A stretch of DNA of 15,442 nucleotides from Ghiorsea sp. (GCA_027019685.1 JALUWH010000095.1:1-15442); one strand, 5' to 3'; positions 6,192 through 13,526 are shown, numbered from the stretch's first letter. Program-made: numbers and translations. The notes: generated by a model from the letters alone, not told the origin.

Positions 6192-6964
6192 GATATAGGT
6201 ACCGCCATGAGTGCATAAGGTTGATTATGTGTAATGTCATGCTCGACTTTGCCGGGTAGCCATTGGGAAAATCTAAGGCGTACCACAGTACGAACTCCTG
6301 AACAACTTGGTACGATACCCTGTGCAACAGCCTGTTCAGGCACACCAATAATCACCAAACCAATATCATCTTGCGCTGCTAAGGTGATTTGGTCATAACC
6401 AGCATTGGCAATACGCTGTTGCCAAGGTACATGGGCATGTAACATGGTGTTGAGATGTTCAATGGCTTGAATCATAGGCTCAATGGTGGTGTAAAGTTTT
6501 TGTGCATGTTCACCATGCTGCCAAAAAGGATGAATCACTTGTGGTAAAGAAAGTTTATGACCAAGCAAATCTTGTTTGCGAATACTGTCTCTATAAGCCT
6601 TTAACCAACCATCAGCATTGAGGAAGTCTATACTTGATGATGTGCTACTGCGTACTTTTTCGGCTGAAGTTGCAATTTCACGACAAGCTTGAACCAATTT
6701 TTGTTCAAACTCGGGGTGTTTTTCGCCTAAATTTTTAAAGTGTTTTTGCATGCTTGAAAATAGACTGATGATATTCGGAATTGCTGGTTTTTTATGTCTA
6801 TCCCCAACGAGCAAAGCATGAATTTCATTGCTTGCTGTGAGCCATAAAAATGGCGACTGGTTTTGCAGTGCTTGTTGCATGCAGCGCAGGGCATCACGCA
6901 ATTCAATCAAGGACTGCATACGTGGTGTAAGTGCAAAAGCGACGGGTATAAGGTTTTCTGTCAT
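6188..6964 (-). CDS. zapD: Cell division protein ZapD (YacF, DUF1342 family)
   Basis: Cytoplasmic protein that binds FtsZ and bundles its filaments at the Z-ring. The 258-residue product (E. coli 247) begins IPVAFALTPRMQSLIELRDAL, corresponding to the family's FEHPLNEKMRTWLRIE opening. It shows the helical middle (FSSMQKHFKNLGEKHPEFEQ), the DGWLKAYRDSIRKQ and LSLPQVIHPFWQH blocks equivalent to E. coli DRLIALVRQRL and FDLPTLHIWLH, and the C-terminal beta part ending RTVVRLRFSQWLPG. Similarity is moderate and I recalled it without aligning, but the immediate neighbour yacG, in the same order as in E. coli, makes the call firm. It starts 3 bases after the can stop. Confidence 0.88.
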   Translation of the reverse strand: MTENLIPVAFALTPRMQSLIELRDALRCMQQALQNQSPFLWLTASNEIHALLVGDRHKKPAIPNIISLFSSMQKHFKNLGEKHPEFEQKLVQACREIATSAEKVRSSTSSSIDFLNADGWLKAYRDSIRKQDLLGHKLSLPQVIHPFWQHGEHAQKLYTTIEPMIQAIEHLNTMLHAHVPWQQRIANAGYDQITLAAQDDIGLVIIGVPEQAVAQGIVPSCSGVRTVVRLRFSQWLPGKVEHDITHNQPYALMAVPIS

Positions 6965-6967
6965 ATT

Positions 6968-7603
6968 TTAAAGGCGTGGCACGGAGCGAAATACAGGCGC
7001 AATATCATCAGAGGCATGGCGAGATACTTGTAAATCATGAATAAGACCTGTACCAAGTCGGTACACCCAACCGTGAATACTTAAAGGGCGACCTTGTTCC
7101 CATGCGTTTTGCACAATGCGAGTATGAGATAGGTTTTCGACTTGTCTCATGACATTAAGCTCTGTCATACGGTCAGAAATATCTTGTGGAGACAAGTCTT
7201 TCAAATCATCGTAATTTTGATGGAAATTATCACGGATACCACGAATCCAATTATCTACTATACCAAAATGTTGCGAAGTGATTGCAGCTTGTACACCACC
7301 ACAATCATAATGGCCTGTGACAATAATATGCTCAACTTTGAGTACATCCACGGCATATTGTACACCCGATAAACAGTTTAAATCTGTGTGGTGTACTTGG
7401 TTGGCAATATTACGGTGCACAAAAATTTCACCTGGATCCAAACCAACAATTTCATTGGCAGGTACGCGGCTATCCGAGCAACCAATCCACATATATTTGG
7501 GTTTTTGCTGCTCTGATAAGCGTTCAAAAAAATCTGGTGACTTTTCTTTGCGTTGCTTTGCCCATGTCTTGTTGTTTTGTAGAAGCTGCTCAGGTGTTGG
7601 CAT
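6968..7603 (-). CDS. can: Beta-class carbonic anhydrase
   Basis: Zinc enzyme interconverting CO2 and bicarbonate in the cytoplasm, supplying bicarbonate for carboxylases and controlling pH. The 211 residues carry the zinc and catalytic residues at exactly the E. coli Can positions: C42, D44 and R46 in GCSDSRVP, and H98 and C101 in VTGHYDCGG. Also present are GEIFVHRNIAN, SGVQYAVDVLKVEHI and the C-terminal SIHGWVYRLGTGLI. Length is close to the 220 of E. coli. In the minus-strand operon it lies 3 bases after grxC and 3 bases before zapD. The CynT-type paralogue is a less likely name given the close match to Can. Confidence 0.96.
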   Translation of the reverse strand: MPTPEQLLQNNKTWAKQRKEKSPDFFERLSEQQKPKYMWIGCSDSRVPANEIVGLDPGEIFVHRNIANQVHHTDLNCLSGVQYAVDVLKVEHIIVTGHYDCGGVQAAITSQHFGIVDNWIRGIRDNFHQNYDDLKDLSPQDISDRMTELNVMRQVENLSHTRIVQNAWEQGRPLSIHGWVYRLGTGLIHDLQVSRHASDDIAPVFRSVPRL

Positions 7604-7606
7604 GAT

Positions 7607-7870
7607 TTATACTAACCAGGCGTCAAGCTGCCCTTTTTTATCCAGTGCATAAAGTTCATCACAACCACCGACATGTTGATCATTGATGAAAATTTGTGGG
7701 ATGCTGCGCCCACCATTGCTTCGTTTCATCATTTCAACACGTTTTTCAGGCTCTTGTTGTACATTGTATTCAATAAAATTTAGACCACGTTTTTTGAGTA
7801 GTGATTTGGCTCGTACGCAGTAAGGGCAGTAATCGCCAGAATATATTTCAATTTTTGCGTTGCTACTCAT
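7607..7870 (-). CDS. grxC: Glutaredoxin 3
   Basis: Small thiol-disulfide oxidoreductase that uses glutathione to reduce disulfides in the cytoplasm. The 87 residues show the thioredoxin fold signature: active site C15-P-Y-C18 after IEIYSGDY, the cis-proline in RSIPQIFIN, and the glutathione-binding GGCDELYALD. Its length matches bacterial Grx3 (about 83-88). The sequence AGGAG lies 5 bases before its ATG and overlaps the comF stop codon (TAG at 7879-7881), so its translation is probably tied to comF. Confidence 0.94.
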   Translation of the reverse strand: MSSNAKIEIYSGDYCPYCVRAKSLLKKRGLNFIEYNVQQEPEKRVEMMKRSNGGRSIPQIFINDQHVGGCDELYALDKKGQLDAWLV

Positions 7871-7878
7871 ATCGTCTC

Positions 7879-8640
7879 CTAAGTATTGCTTGGTGTTCTA
7901 GCCAAGGCAAAGGCAAATATGGGATGTTGTATTTTTTTCATCACCTTACAAGCATGGCGCAGCGTAGCACCTGTGGTTAAAATGTCATCCACAACCCATA
8001 TTTTACCTTGTACATTGCAGTTCGCCAACTGTATTTGGTAGTCGTCTGTCAGCGTGAAAGCCTTACGTAAATTACTCAGGCGCTGTTTTCCTTTCAGTGC
8101 TGATTGTCGGGTGTGATTGCCTGTGCGGCGAAGTAGGGTATGGCAAACTTGGCTTGATGTGACTTGGGCAATGCGTTGGCATAAATCTGCGCTGTGATGC
8201 AAACCCGAACGGCGCATGCGATATAAAGGCATGGGTACGGGAATTAATAAGTCATGGGGTGAGAAAATCTGTTGCAATGTTGGTGATGAAGATTGTAGTA
8301 ACCAGTGTAAACCTGTGCTTTGACCTTGCAGTTTCCAAGCCAATAGTGCGGTACGAACAGCATCACGGTAAACAAACAGATTGCGAGTGTGTTTTTGCGG
8401 AGGAGGCTGTGTTAAACAATGTCCACAAGGACCTGGAGCCAGTGATTCAGGCATGCTTACACCGCAATGGAAACAGGTGTTTGTTGGCGCAATATGTATG
8501 CCTTGCAGGCAGTCTGCACAACAGCCATATGGTGTTGGTGTAGGCTGGTCTATATTCAGGTTTTTCTGGCAAATAGGGCAAGCAGGTGGAAAAATATAGG
8601 GTTGTAAATGTTGAAGTAAACGCGTTGACAGCCTGAACAT
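7879..8640 (-). CDS. comF: ComF family phosphoribosyltransferase-like protein
   Basis: Member of the ComF family, linked to uptake and processing of transforming DNA in competent bacteria. With ATG at 8640 the product is 253 residues (MFRLSTRLLQHLQPYIFPPACPIC), a normal ComF length; the frame is open further upstream, but that would run into bioF. Domain order: an N-terminal zinc-binding part with cysteines C21, C24, C40, C41, C44, C56, C59, C72 and C75, then a type I phosphoribosyltransferase domain with LLIPVPMPLYRMRRSGLHHS (131-150), RRTGNHTRQSALKGKQR (171-187) and the PRPP loop IWVVDDILTTGAT (214-226). It is the first gene of a six-gene minus-strand run. Its start codon overlaps the first possible ATG of bioF on the other strand. 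No strong Shine-Dalgarno sequence is visible. The pilin block nearby fits competence, but a functional connection is not shown. Confidence 0.9.
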   Translation of the reverse strand: MFRLSTRLLQHLQPYIFPPACPICQKNLNIDQPTPTPYGCCADCLQGIHIAPTNTCFHCGVSMPESLAPGPCGHCLTQPPPQKHTRNLFVYRDAVRTALLAWKLQGQSTGLHWLLQSSSPTLQQIFSPHDLLIPVPMPLYRMRRSGLHHSADLCQRIAQVTSSQVCHTLLRRTGNHTRQSALKGKQRLSNLRKAFTLTDDYQIQLANCNVQGKIWVVDDILTTGATLRHACKVMKKIQHPIFAFALARTPSNT

Positions 8641-9790
8641 GACAAGCAAGATAGCGAACATGGTTGATACAAGCAATTGGTTTGATGTACTTTCAGAGAC
8701 ACGGCAACGTAAGCTTTTAGCGAGCCAACGTGATGGCTTATGGATTAAAGTGCAGGGGCAAAAACTGCTTAATTTTGCATCCAATGATTATTTAGGTTTA
8801 AGTACCAACTCTCAAGTATGTGCTGCGGCAAAGGCTGCAATCGACACTCATGGTTTGGGCAGCGGAGCATCCAGACTGGTATCGGGAGATGACCCTTTAT
8901 TGCATGAGTTTGAGCGTGAGTTTGCTGCATGGAAAGGTTTTGAAGCATGTTTGATACTTGGTTCAGGTATGTTAGCAAACATGGGTTTGCTGCAAGCTTT
9001 AGCCGATAGGCATACACATATATTTAGTGATAAATTGAATCATGCTTCATTGGTGGATGGGGCAAGATTATCGGGTGCAAAAGTACATCGTTATGCCCAT
9101 TTAGACTTGAATATATTGGAAGCACAATTACAAAAAAATATCGCAGCTAAACGTATCATTGTCTCTGATGGTGTATTTAGCATGGATGGTGATGCTGCTG
9201 ATGTGCAAGCTCTGATAGACTTGGCAGAAAACTATGATACAATCGTAGTGATTGATGATGCACATGGTACGGGCACAGTAGGTTTTGATGGCAAAGGGCT
9301 TGTGGGGCAAGCAGGTTTGGCAGGGCATGCGCGTTTGCTTGAAGTGGGTACATTGGGCAAAGCATTGGGTAGTTATGGGGCTTATATTTTGGGCTCTGCC
9401 TCTATGATTGAAGGCTTAAAACAGCGGATGCGCACCTTGATTTATTCCACAGCATTGCCTGTGTGTGTATTGGCTGGGGCAAAAGAAGCTTTAAACATCA
9501 TACAACAAGGCCATTTAATCAAAAAACTGCATCAGAATATCGATTTTTTTCTTGAAAACACACAAGGACTTCATTTATTACCATCACAAACCGCTATTCA
9601 ACCCATATTGTTGGGTTCAGATAAACAAGCCTTAGATGCAGCACAAAACTTGCGCGAAGCTGGTTTCTTTGTACCTGCAATTCGTCCGCCTACCGTGCCA
9701 CAAGGGCAGTCGCGCTTGCGTATCACATTATCGGCGGCACACCACAAACAAGATATTGATGGTTTGATCAAAGCATTACACGCTTTATAG
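8639..9790 (+). CDS. bioF: 8-amino-7-oxononanoate synthase (biotin synthesis)
   Basis: PLP-dependent enzyme joining pimeloyl-ACP (or pimeloyl-CoA) and L-alanine in the first step of biotin ring assembly. From ATG 8639 the product is 383 residues (E. coli 384). Seen: LLNFASNDYLGLS near residue 43, GSGASRLVSG at the substrate loop, NHASLVD with H135 stacking on the cofactor, SDGVFSMDGD, D206 and H209 in VIDDAHGTG, and the Schiff-base lysine K241 in LEVGTLGKALGSYGA, then LIYSTALP and AIRPPTVPQGQSRLRITLSA. These match the known E. coli positions with a small constant shift. ATG 8660 (MVDTSNWFDVLSE) is an equally good start and would leave a 19-base gap to comF. No other bio gene is in view. Confidence 0.96.
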   Translation: MTSKIANMVDTSNWFDVLSETRQRKLLASQRDGLWIKVQGQKLLNFASNDYLGLSTNSQVCAAAKAAIDTHGLGSGASRLVSGDDPLLHEFEREFAAWKGFEACLILGSGMLANMGLLQALADRHTHIFSDKLNHASLVDGARLSGAKVHRYAHLDLNILEAQLQKNIAAKRIIVSDGVFSMDGDAADVQALIDLAENYDTIVVIDDAHGTGTVGFDGKGLVGQAGLAGHARLLEVGTLGKALGSYGAYILGSASMIEGLKQRMRTLIYSTALPVCVLAGAKEALNIIQQGHLIKKLHQNIDFFLENTQGLHLLPSQTAIQPILLGSDKQALDAAQNLREAGFFVPAIRPPTVPQGQSRLRITLSAAHHKQDIDGLIKALHAL

Positions 9791-9852
9791 AAGCTTTCTT
9801 ATATTGTTATTCCCACACAGGGGCGGCAACGGTCTAACCCACAGAGGGTGGA

Positions 9853-9920
9853 ATGCTTCGACTACTCTTAGCATGACAATAAACTTCTGCGTATTTCTGC
9901 GTTCCTTTGCGTCCTCTGCG
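9853..9920. repeat. Composite repeat copy C: half hairpin arm plus phased TTCTGCG units
   Basis: 9853-9884 matches 10144-10175 at 23 of 32 positions, including GCATGACAATAAAC against GCATGAGAATAAAC, at a constant offset of 291 bases. It is followed by TTCTGCG (9885), TTCTGCG (9895), CTTTGCG (9905) and CTCTGCG (9914), spaced 10, 10 and 9 bases. Confidence 0.65.
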
Positions 9921-9932
9921 GTTAGTTTTTAT

Positions 9933-9962
9933 GTTCATTTTTTGTACGAACAAAAAACGAAC
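9933..9962. repeat. A/T-rich hairpin
   Basis: TTTTTTGT (9938-9945) pairs exactly with ACAAAAAA (9950-9957) around ACGA, flanked by GTTC (9933-9936) and GAAC (9959-9962). It might help end transcription from bioF or yaaA, but it lacks the usual G/C-rich stem, so I list it only as an inverted repeat. Confidence 0.45.
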
Positions 9963-9980
9963 CAAAAAAGTCGCCCCAAA

Positions 9981-10074
9981 TAGCTGTGTGTTTCTTCGCT
10001 GCTTAGCAAAAGCGGGTGCAGAATTAGAACATTCTGCTTCATCCCTTCTTTTGCCAAACACCTCAGCACAGCTA
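9981..10074. repeat. 94-nt extended hairpin element
   Basis: Nested perfect pairings share one axis: TAGCTGTG (9981-9988) with CACAGCTA (10067-10074); GTGTTT (9988-9993, sharing one base with the first stem) with AAACAC (10056-10061); GCAAAAG (10006-10012) with CTTTTGC (10048-10054); GGG (10014-10016) with CCC (10043-10045); and GCAGAAT (10018-10024) with ATTCTGC (10031-10037) around a 6-base loop. Such a rod-like fold suggests a structured repeat or an RNA; no promoter was identified. Confidence 0.6.
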
Positions 10075-10110
10075 TAGCAGGGGGAGGGATGATTGTAGCT
10101 GTCTCAACCT

Positions 10111-10191
10111 TGTCATTTCGACCGTAGCGGAGAAGTCTATAAGATGCTTCCACCTTGGTCGGCATGAGAATAAACCTTTGCGTTATCCGCG
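10111..10191. repeat. Dispersed hairpin repeat, copy B, with degraded phased units
   Basis: Left arm 10111-10138 is identical to copy A (799-826) at 25 of 28 bases. The right arm is 10142-10169, with a 3-base loop and 17 of 28 positions paired. It is followed by AATAAAC, CTTTGCG (10176-10182) and ATCCGCG (10185-10191), the same order as copy C but with the middle units missing. Confidence 0.7.
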
Positions 10192-10206
10192 GTCAGTCGA
10201 TGCCCA

Positions 10207-10968
10207 TTAACCTCGGCTAAACACCCAGTTTTTATTATCGGATAGACTAGGGTTGTAGCTATAACCATCCATATCAAAGTTTTTGATGGCTTGTACATCG
10301 CTGATACGGTTTTGAATGATATATCTTGTCATCAGACCACGTGCTTTTTTGGCATAAATGCCAATCACTTTATAAGTACCTGCTTTGTTTTCTTTAAAGG
10401 TTGGCGTAATGATATTGGCTTGCAGCAATTGGGGTTGGATAGCTTTAAAATACTCAGTAGATGCAAGGTTAATCAGCGTATCATCTGCTTGAAGCTCAAG
10501 GTTGAGTTGTTCAGTGATGGTATCACCCCAAAAGTCATAAAGATTGCTGCCTTTATCATTGGCAAGTCTTGTTCCCATTTCAAGGCGGTAAGGCTGCATC
10601 AAGTCTAGCGGGCGAAGCATGCCATATAAGCCTGATAATATGCGTAAATGTTCTTGGGCGAAGTTTATATCATCATTGAATAATGTTTGTGCGTCCAAAC
10701 CTTGATACACATCACCAGCAAAACTAAATAATGCTTGTTTGGCATTGTCTGCCGTAAATGGTGTGTGCCAACTTTGATAGCGTTGCACATTCAAATCAAC
10801 AAGTTTCATGCTTAGTTTCATGAGGTTAGCAATATCAAAAGCATCTTTTTCTTGTAAAATATCAATCAATGTTTGTGCTTGTTGTAAAAAAGAAGGCTGT
10901 GTATGGGGAAAGTTTTGAAGCGCAGAGCCTTCATAAAGTTTCTTTGCAGGTGAAATAACAATACGCAT
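10207..10968 (-). CDS. yaaA: Peroxide stress protein YaaA family (DUF328/UPF0246)
   Basis: In E. coli, YaaA is induced by OxyR and lowers free intracellular iron during peroxide stress; the fold is DNA-binding-like. The 253-residue product (E. coli 258) matches throughout: MRIVISPAKKL at the start, FTADNAKQALFSFAGDVYQGL, the hallmark LSGLYGMLRPLDLMQPYRLE (111-130), NLYDFWGD, INLASTEYFKAIQP, and YAKKARGLMTRYII (205-218). AAGGA lies 9 bases upstream of the ATG. It is a single gene, convergent with bioF and divergent from the histidine kinase gene; no clear OxyR site was recognised. Confidence 0.95.
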   Translation of the reverse strand: MRIVISPAKKLYEGSALQNFPHTQPSFLQQAQTLIDILQEKDAFDIANLMKLSMKLVDLNVQRYQSWHTPFTADNAKQALFSFAGDVYQGLDAQTLFNDDINFAQEHLRILSGLYGMLRPLDLMQPYRLEMGTRLANDKGSNLYDFWGDTITEQLNLELQADDTLINLASTEYFKAIQPQLLQANIITPTFKENKAGTYKVIGIYAKKARGLMTRYIIQNRISDVQAIKNFDMDGYSYNPSLSDNKNWVFSRG

Positions 10969-11052
10969 AATAAGCTATCCTTGATGTGAATGATGGCAAA
11001 GTTTATCGCTACTTGTTTTAAAAGTCTTGCCTTGAGCGTAGTAAAAAATATT

Positions 11053-11081
11053 TTGACGAAAGTAAAATGATGGGCTATTAA
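11053..11081 (+). promoter_or_regulatory. Sigma-70-type promoter for the histidine kinase gene
   Basis: TTGACG (11053-11058), a 17-base spacer, then TATTAA (11076-11081). Transcription would start near 11088, about 48 bases before the preferred ATG at 11136. Sequence match and spacing are good, but it is unsupported by other evidence. Confidence 0.55.
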
Positions 11082-11093
11082 TAGATTAACGAG

Positions 11094-11113
11094 TACCAAA
11101 ATAATTATTGGTA
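11094..11113. promoter_or_regulatory. Palindrome in the kinase leader, possible operator
   Basis: TACCAA (11094-11099) and TTGGTA (11108-11113) are exact inverted repeats around an 8-base A/T core, just downstream of the predicted start of transcription. The form fits a dimeric repressor site, but no regulator is identified. Confidence 0.4.
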
Positions 11114-11135
11114 TGCCATGGAACGGAGTTATTTC

Positions 11136-11888
11136 ATGTTATTAAACACAAGTGAAATTACAGTCAAACGAGAAAGTAATATGCGTAAAACTATGCATGT
11201 TTTTTCGCATGATTTGCGTAATCCTTTGTTGAATATTCAGGCGTTGGTGCAGGAAGCAACCACACTGATTCAAGATGCGACACAGGCAGAGCGCACTGGA
11301 AGCAAAGAAAGCTTGTCTTATATTTTAGGTCGGGAGCTTCCCGAAATTCTTGAACTTTTAAACCATAGTGCGAGTCGTATGGATGATATGGTCTTGGGTG
11401 CCAATGAAATTTACCATTGTTTGTTTGATGAGCTTGAATGTGAGTTTGTGGATATGCACACGGTATTCATGCGTTGCTTTGCTCAATTAAAACTTGCAGA
11501 CGACAACTTGGAACTGGACTGTGTGGGGCTGCCTGCTGTTTATGCAGATGTTTTGGCTGTCAAACGTGTGGTGTGGGAGCTGTTATGCAATGCGAAAAAA
11601 GCCATTGATGCTAGAGAAGACCCTTATTCACGTGTGATTACAGTAAATGCTAAGCAGGAAGGCAATATGATAGTGTTTACAGTGGAAGACTATGGCTGTG
11701 GTTTAGAAGAGCATGAAGAAAAAAGTGCGTTTGAATCTTTTTTTACAGGTAAACATTTTGTAGGTAATACGGGTATGGGGTTAACTCGTGCCCAAGCATT
11801 GATTGAGCGTCATGGTGGGTGTATGAGTATTGCTAACCGTAAAGGTGGTGGAGCTGTAGTGAGCTTCTCCTTACCCAAATCACCTTGA
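11136..11888 (+). CDS. Soluble sensor histidine kinase without recognisable sensor domain
   Basis: Signal-transduction kinase core that would phosphorylate a response regulator. I prefer ATG 11136 (250 residues) over ATG 11118 because CGGAG lies 7 bases before it. The phospho-acceptor His is very near the start: H25 in FSHDLRNPLLNI. After a long two-helix region come the ATP-binding boxes: N box ELLCNAKKAID (N152), G1 box DYGCGL (185-190), F box FESFFTG (199-205), G2 box GNTGMGL (210-216) and the terminal GGGAVVSFSLP. There is no transmembrane span, PAS or GAF domain, so its input must come from a partner protein or the cytoplasm. No response regulator is adjacent. It lies between yaaA and the hook genes, and a role in flagellar control is possible but not shown. 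Confidence 0.9.
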   Translation: MLLNTSEITVKRESNMRKTMHVFSHDLRNPLLNIQALVQEATTLIQDATQAERTGSKESLSYILGRELPEILELLNHSASRMDDMVLGANEIYHCLFDELECEFVDMHTVFMRCFAQLKLADDNLELDCVGLPAVYADVLAVKRVVWELLCNAKKAIDAREDPYSRVITVNAKQEGNMIVFTVEDYGCGLEEHEEKSAFESFFTGKHFVGNTGMGLTRAQALIERHGGCMSIANRKGGGAVVSFSLPKSP

Positions 11889-11903
11889 TAGACACATTGT
11901 AAA

Positions 11904-11941
11904 GAAAAAAGGCCTGCTTATTACTAAGCAGACCTTTTTTT
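11904..11941. terminator. Bidirectional terminator between the kinase gene and flgE
   Basis: GGCCTGCTTA (11911-11920) pairs with TAAGCAGACC (11925-11934) with one mismatch around TTAC. It is flanked by six A on the left (11905-11910) and seven T on the right (11935-11941), so it can end transcription from both converging genes. Confidence 0.88.
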
Positions 11942-11955
11942 GTATCGTTTAATGT

Positions 11956-13497
11956 TTATCGTTTGATTTGCATCAAAGAAGATAACATTTGGTCGGTGGT
12001 TGAGATGGTTTTCGAGTTTGCTTCATAACCACGTTGTACCACAATAAGTTTTACAAATTCACCAGCCAAATCCACATTGGATTGTTCTAAACCATAAGGT
12101 GTAATCGAACCCATGCCACCATTACCTGGTTTTTCCAAAATAGGTGAGCCTGAAGCAATGGTTTCTTGTTGCAGGTTGTTACCCACATGGTTAAGCACAG
12201 CATCATTAGGGAATTTTGCCAATGCTACTTGATACAGTGAGCGGCGCTGTCCGTTGGTAAACACACCAAATACACGACCTGTTGAGTCGGTTTCTAATTT
12301 GTCTAAGAAACCTGATGAGTAGCCATCACGCACGATTTGCCGTGTGGCAAATGTGCCTGCCATTTGTACAGTGCCATTTAAACCGTCACCAAGAATAGCT
12401 TGTTGGTCATTGGTGGTTGCATCACCAAAGTTGAAGTTTATCGTAGAAACTGCGGCACTGTTCCAAGGAAAGTTGATACCAGGGCCAATTTCAGTGACAA
12501 GTTCACCTTGGCTACCAAAAACAAGTTGATTGCTCGCTGGTGCAGTGAGCACATTGCCAGCTGTAACATTGGTGCCGGCTGGGAATGTACTGGTGTTGAC
12601 AACAACAGAGCTACCCAAAGCAGCGCTCACAGTTTGCCCAGCCAAGACATTGGTACCGTTAATGGTGACAGCTTGGTCAAATGTGGTGTCGCCTGAAATC
12701 TCAGTTCCAGCAGGTAGAGGCAATGCAAGTGCAGGGTTAGTGGTATTGAAATTAGTCGCTGTATTGCCAACAATGACTTGTTGTCCAGGTATACCACCTG
12801 CTACATCTGCACCATCCACGCCCGCCTGCCAACTCCAAGTATTATTGGCTTCTTTGACATAATAAACACTGACCGCATGTTGCTGTCCCAATGAATCGTA
12901 GATATTAGCTTCAGCTTTGTAGTGGTAGGTTGCGGCATTGTTCGGATCAAAGGCAACGCCTGCATTATAGACTGCAGCATTAGAATCTAATGTAACACCG
13001 ACATCAACATTGGTGGTGGGTTGCGCTTGAGACGCAAGACCACCAAATGTGATGTCAGTAATATTACCCGTGGCATCACCTTGTTCATTGGTTGCCCAAC
13101 CTTGTACCACAAAACCTTGTCCATCAATGAGGTTGGAGTTTTTATCCAAGATAAATGAACCTGCACGTGTGTAGTAGGTTTGCCCACTGGCGGGGTCTTT
13201 AAGAGCAAACATACCATTGCCATTAATCGCCATATCCGTTGCGCTGGTAGTGTTCTGAATCGACCCTTGTTGTTGGTCGCGTGTAATCATGCCAATGCGC
13301 ACACCATTACCCACTTGGTTGGCAATGTTGGAGCGTGTTACCCCAACGGTTTGTGATAAAACATCAGAAAACACCACATTTTGAGATTTAAAACCCAAAG
13401 AGTTGATGTTAGCGATGTTATCACCAATGACGCGAACACTTTCACCGAAAGCTGATAGTCCACTGGAACCTGTATAAAGTGCGTTGTAAATACCCAT
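11956..13497 (-). CDS. flgE: Flagellar hook protein FlgE
   Basis: Structural subunit of the flagellar hook, exported by the flagellar type III system. The 513 residues (Salmonella 403) keep both helical ends that pack in the hook core: MGIYNALYTGSSGLSAF with NIANINSLGFKSQNVVF at the N-terminus, and GLEQSNVDLAGEFVKLIVVQ with GYEANSKTISTTDQM at the C-terminus. The conserved FlgE core includes ATDMAINGNGMFAL and YTRAGSFILDKN. Extra length lies in the outer domain, including a Gly/Thr/Ala/Val-rich stretch (about 258-322) with repeated AG[TQ]-type motifs. AGGAG sits 6 bases before ATG. It follows flgD by about 30 bases in the order fliK-flgD-flgE and ends at a bidirectional terminator, so it is the last gene of its transcript. 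Confidence 0.97.
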   Translation of the reverse strand: MGIYNALYTGSSGLSAFGESVRVIGDNIANINSLGFKSQNVVFSDVLSQTVGVTRSNIANQVGNGVRIGMITRDQQQGSIQNTTSATDMAINGNGMFALKDPASGQTYYTRAGSFILDKNSNLIDGQGFVVQGWATNEQGDATGNITDITFGGLASQAQPTTNVDVGVTLDSNAAVYNAGVAFDPNNAATYHYKAEANIYDSLGQQHAVSVYYVKEANNTWSWQAGVDGADVAGGIPGQQVIVGNTATNFNTTNPALALPLPAGTEISGDTTFDQAVTINGTNVLAGQTVSAALGSSVVVNTSTFPAGTNVTAGNVLTAPASNQLVFGSQGELVTEIGPGINFPWNSAAVSTINFNFGDATTNDQQAILGDGLNGTVQMAGTFATRQIVRDGYSSGFLDKLETDSTGRVFGVFTNGQRRSLYQVALAKFPNDAVLNHVGNNLQQETIASGSPILEKPGNGGMGSITPYGLEQSNVDLAGEFVKLIVVQRGYEANSKTISTTDQMLSSLMQIKR

Positions 13498-13526
13498 AAT
13501 AATCTCCTATATGAATGTGTTATAAA

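Larger units (their letters stand above)
9791..10206. other. Gene-free, repeat-filled spacer between bioF and yaaA
   Basis: This 416-base stretch between convergent genes holds no convincing gene. It contains, in order: a half copy of the hairpin repeat (9853-9884) followed by four phased CTCTGCG-type units; an A/T-rich hairpin (9938-9957); a 94-base extended hairpin (9981-10074); and a full hairpin repeat with degraded phased units (10111-10191). Short open frames here simply run through these repeats. Confidence 0.7.

Noticed and set aside
8641..8784. Longer comF start within bioF
   Set aside because: The extra residues have no ComF similarity and would overlap bioF coding; the ATG at 8640 yields the normal ComF N-terminus.
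9834..10165. Two short minus-strand open frames in the bioF-yaaA spacer
   Set aside because: They run through the hairpin and phased-unit repeats, lack ribosome sites and give basic, low-complexity peptides without a family pattern.
12344..12862. Plus-strand open frames opposite flgE
   Set aside because: Antisense to a clear FlgE sequence; their length follows from the Ala/Thr/Val codon use of the repeat-rich insertion.
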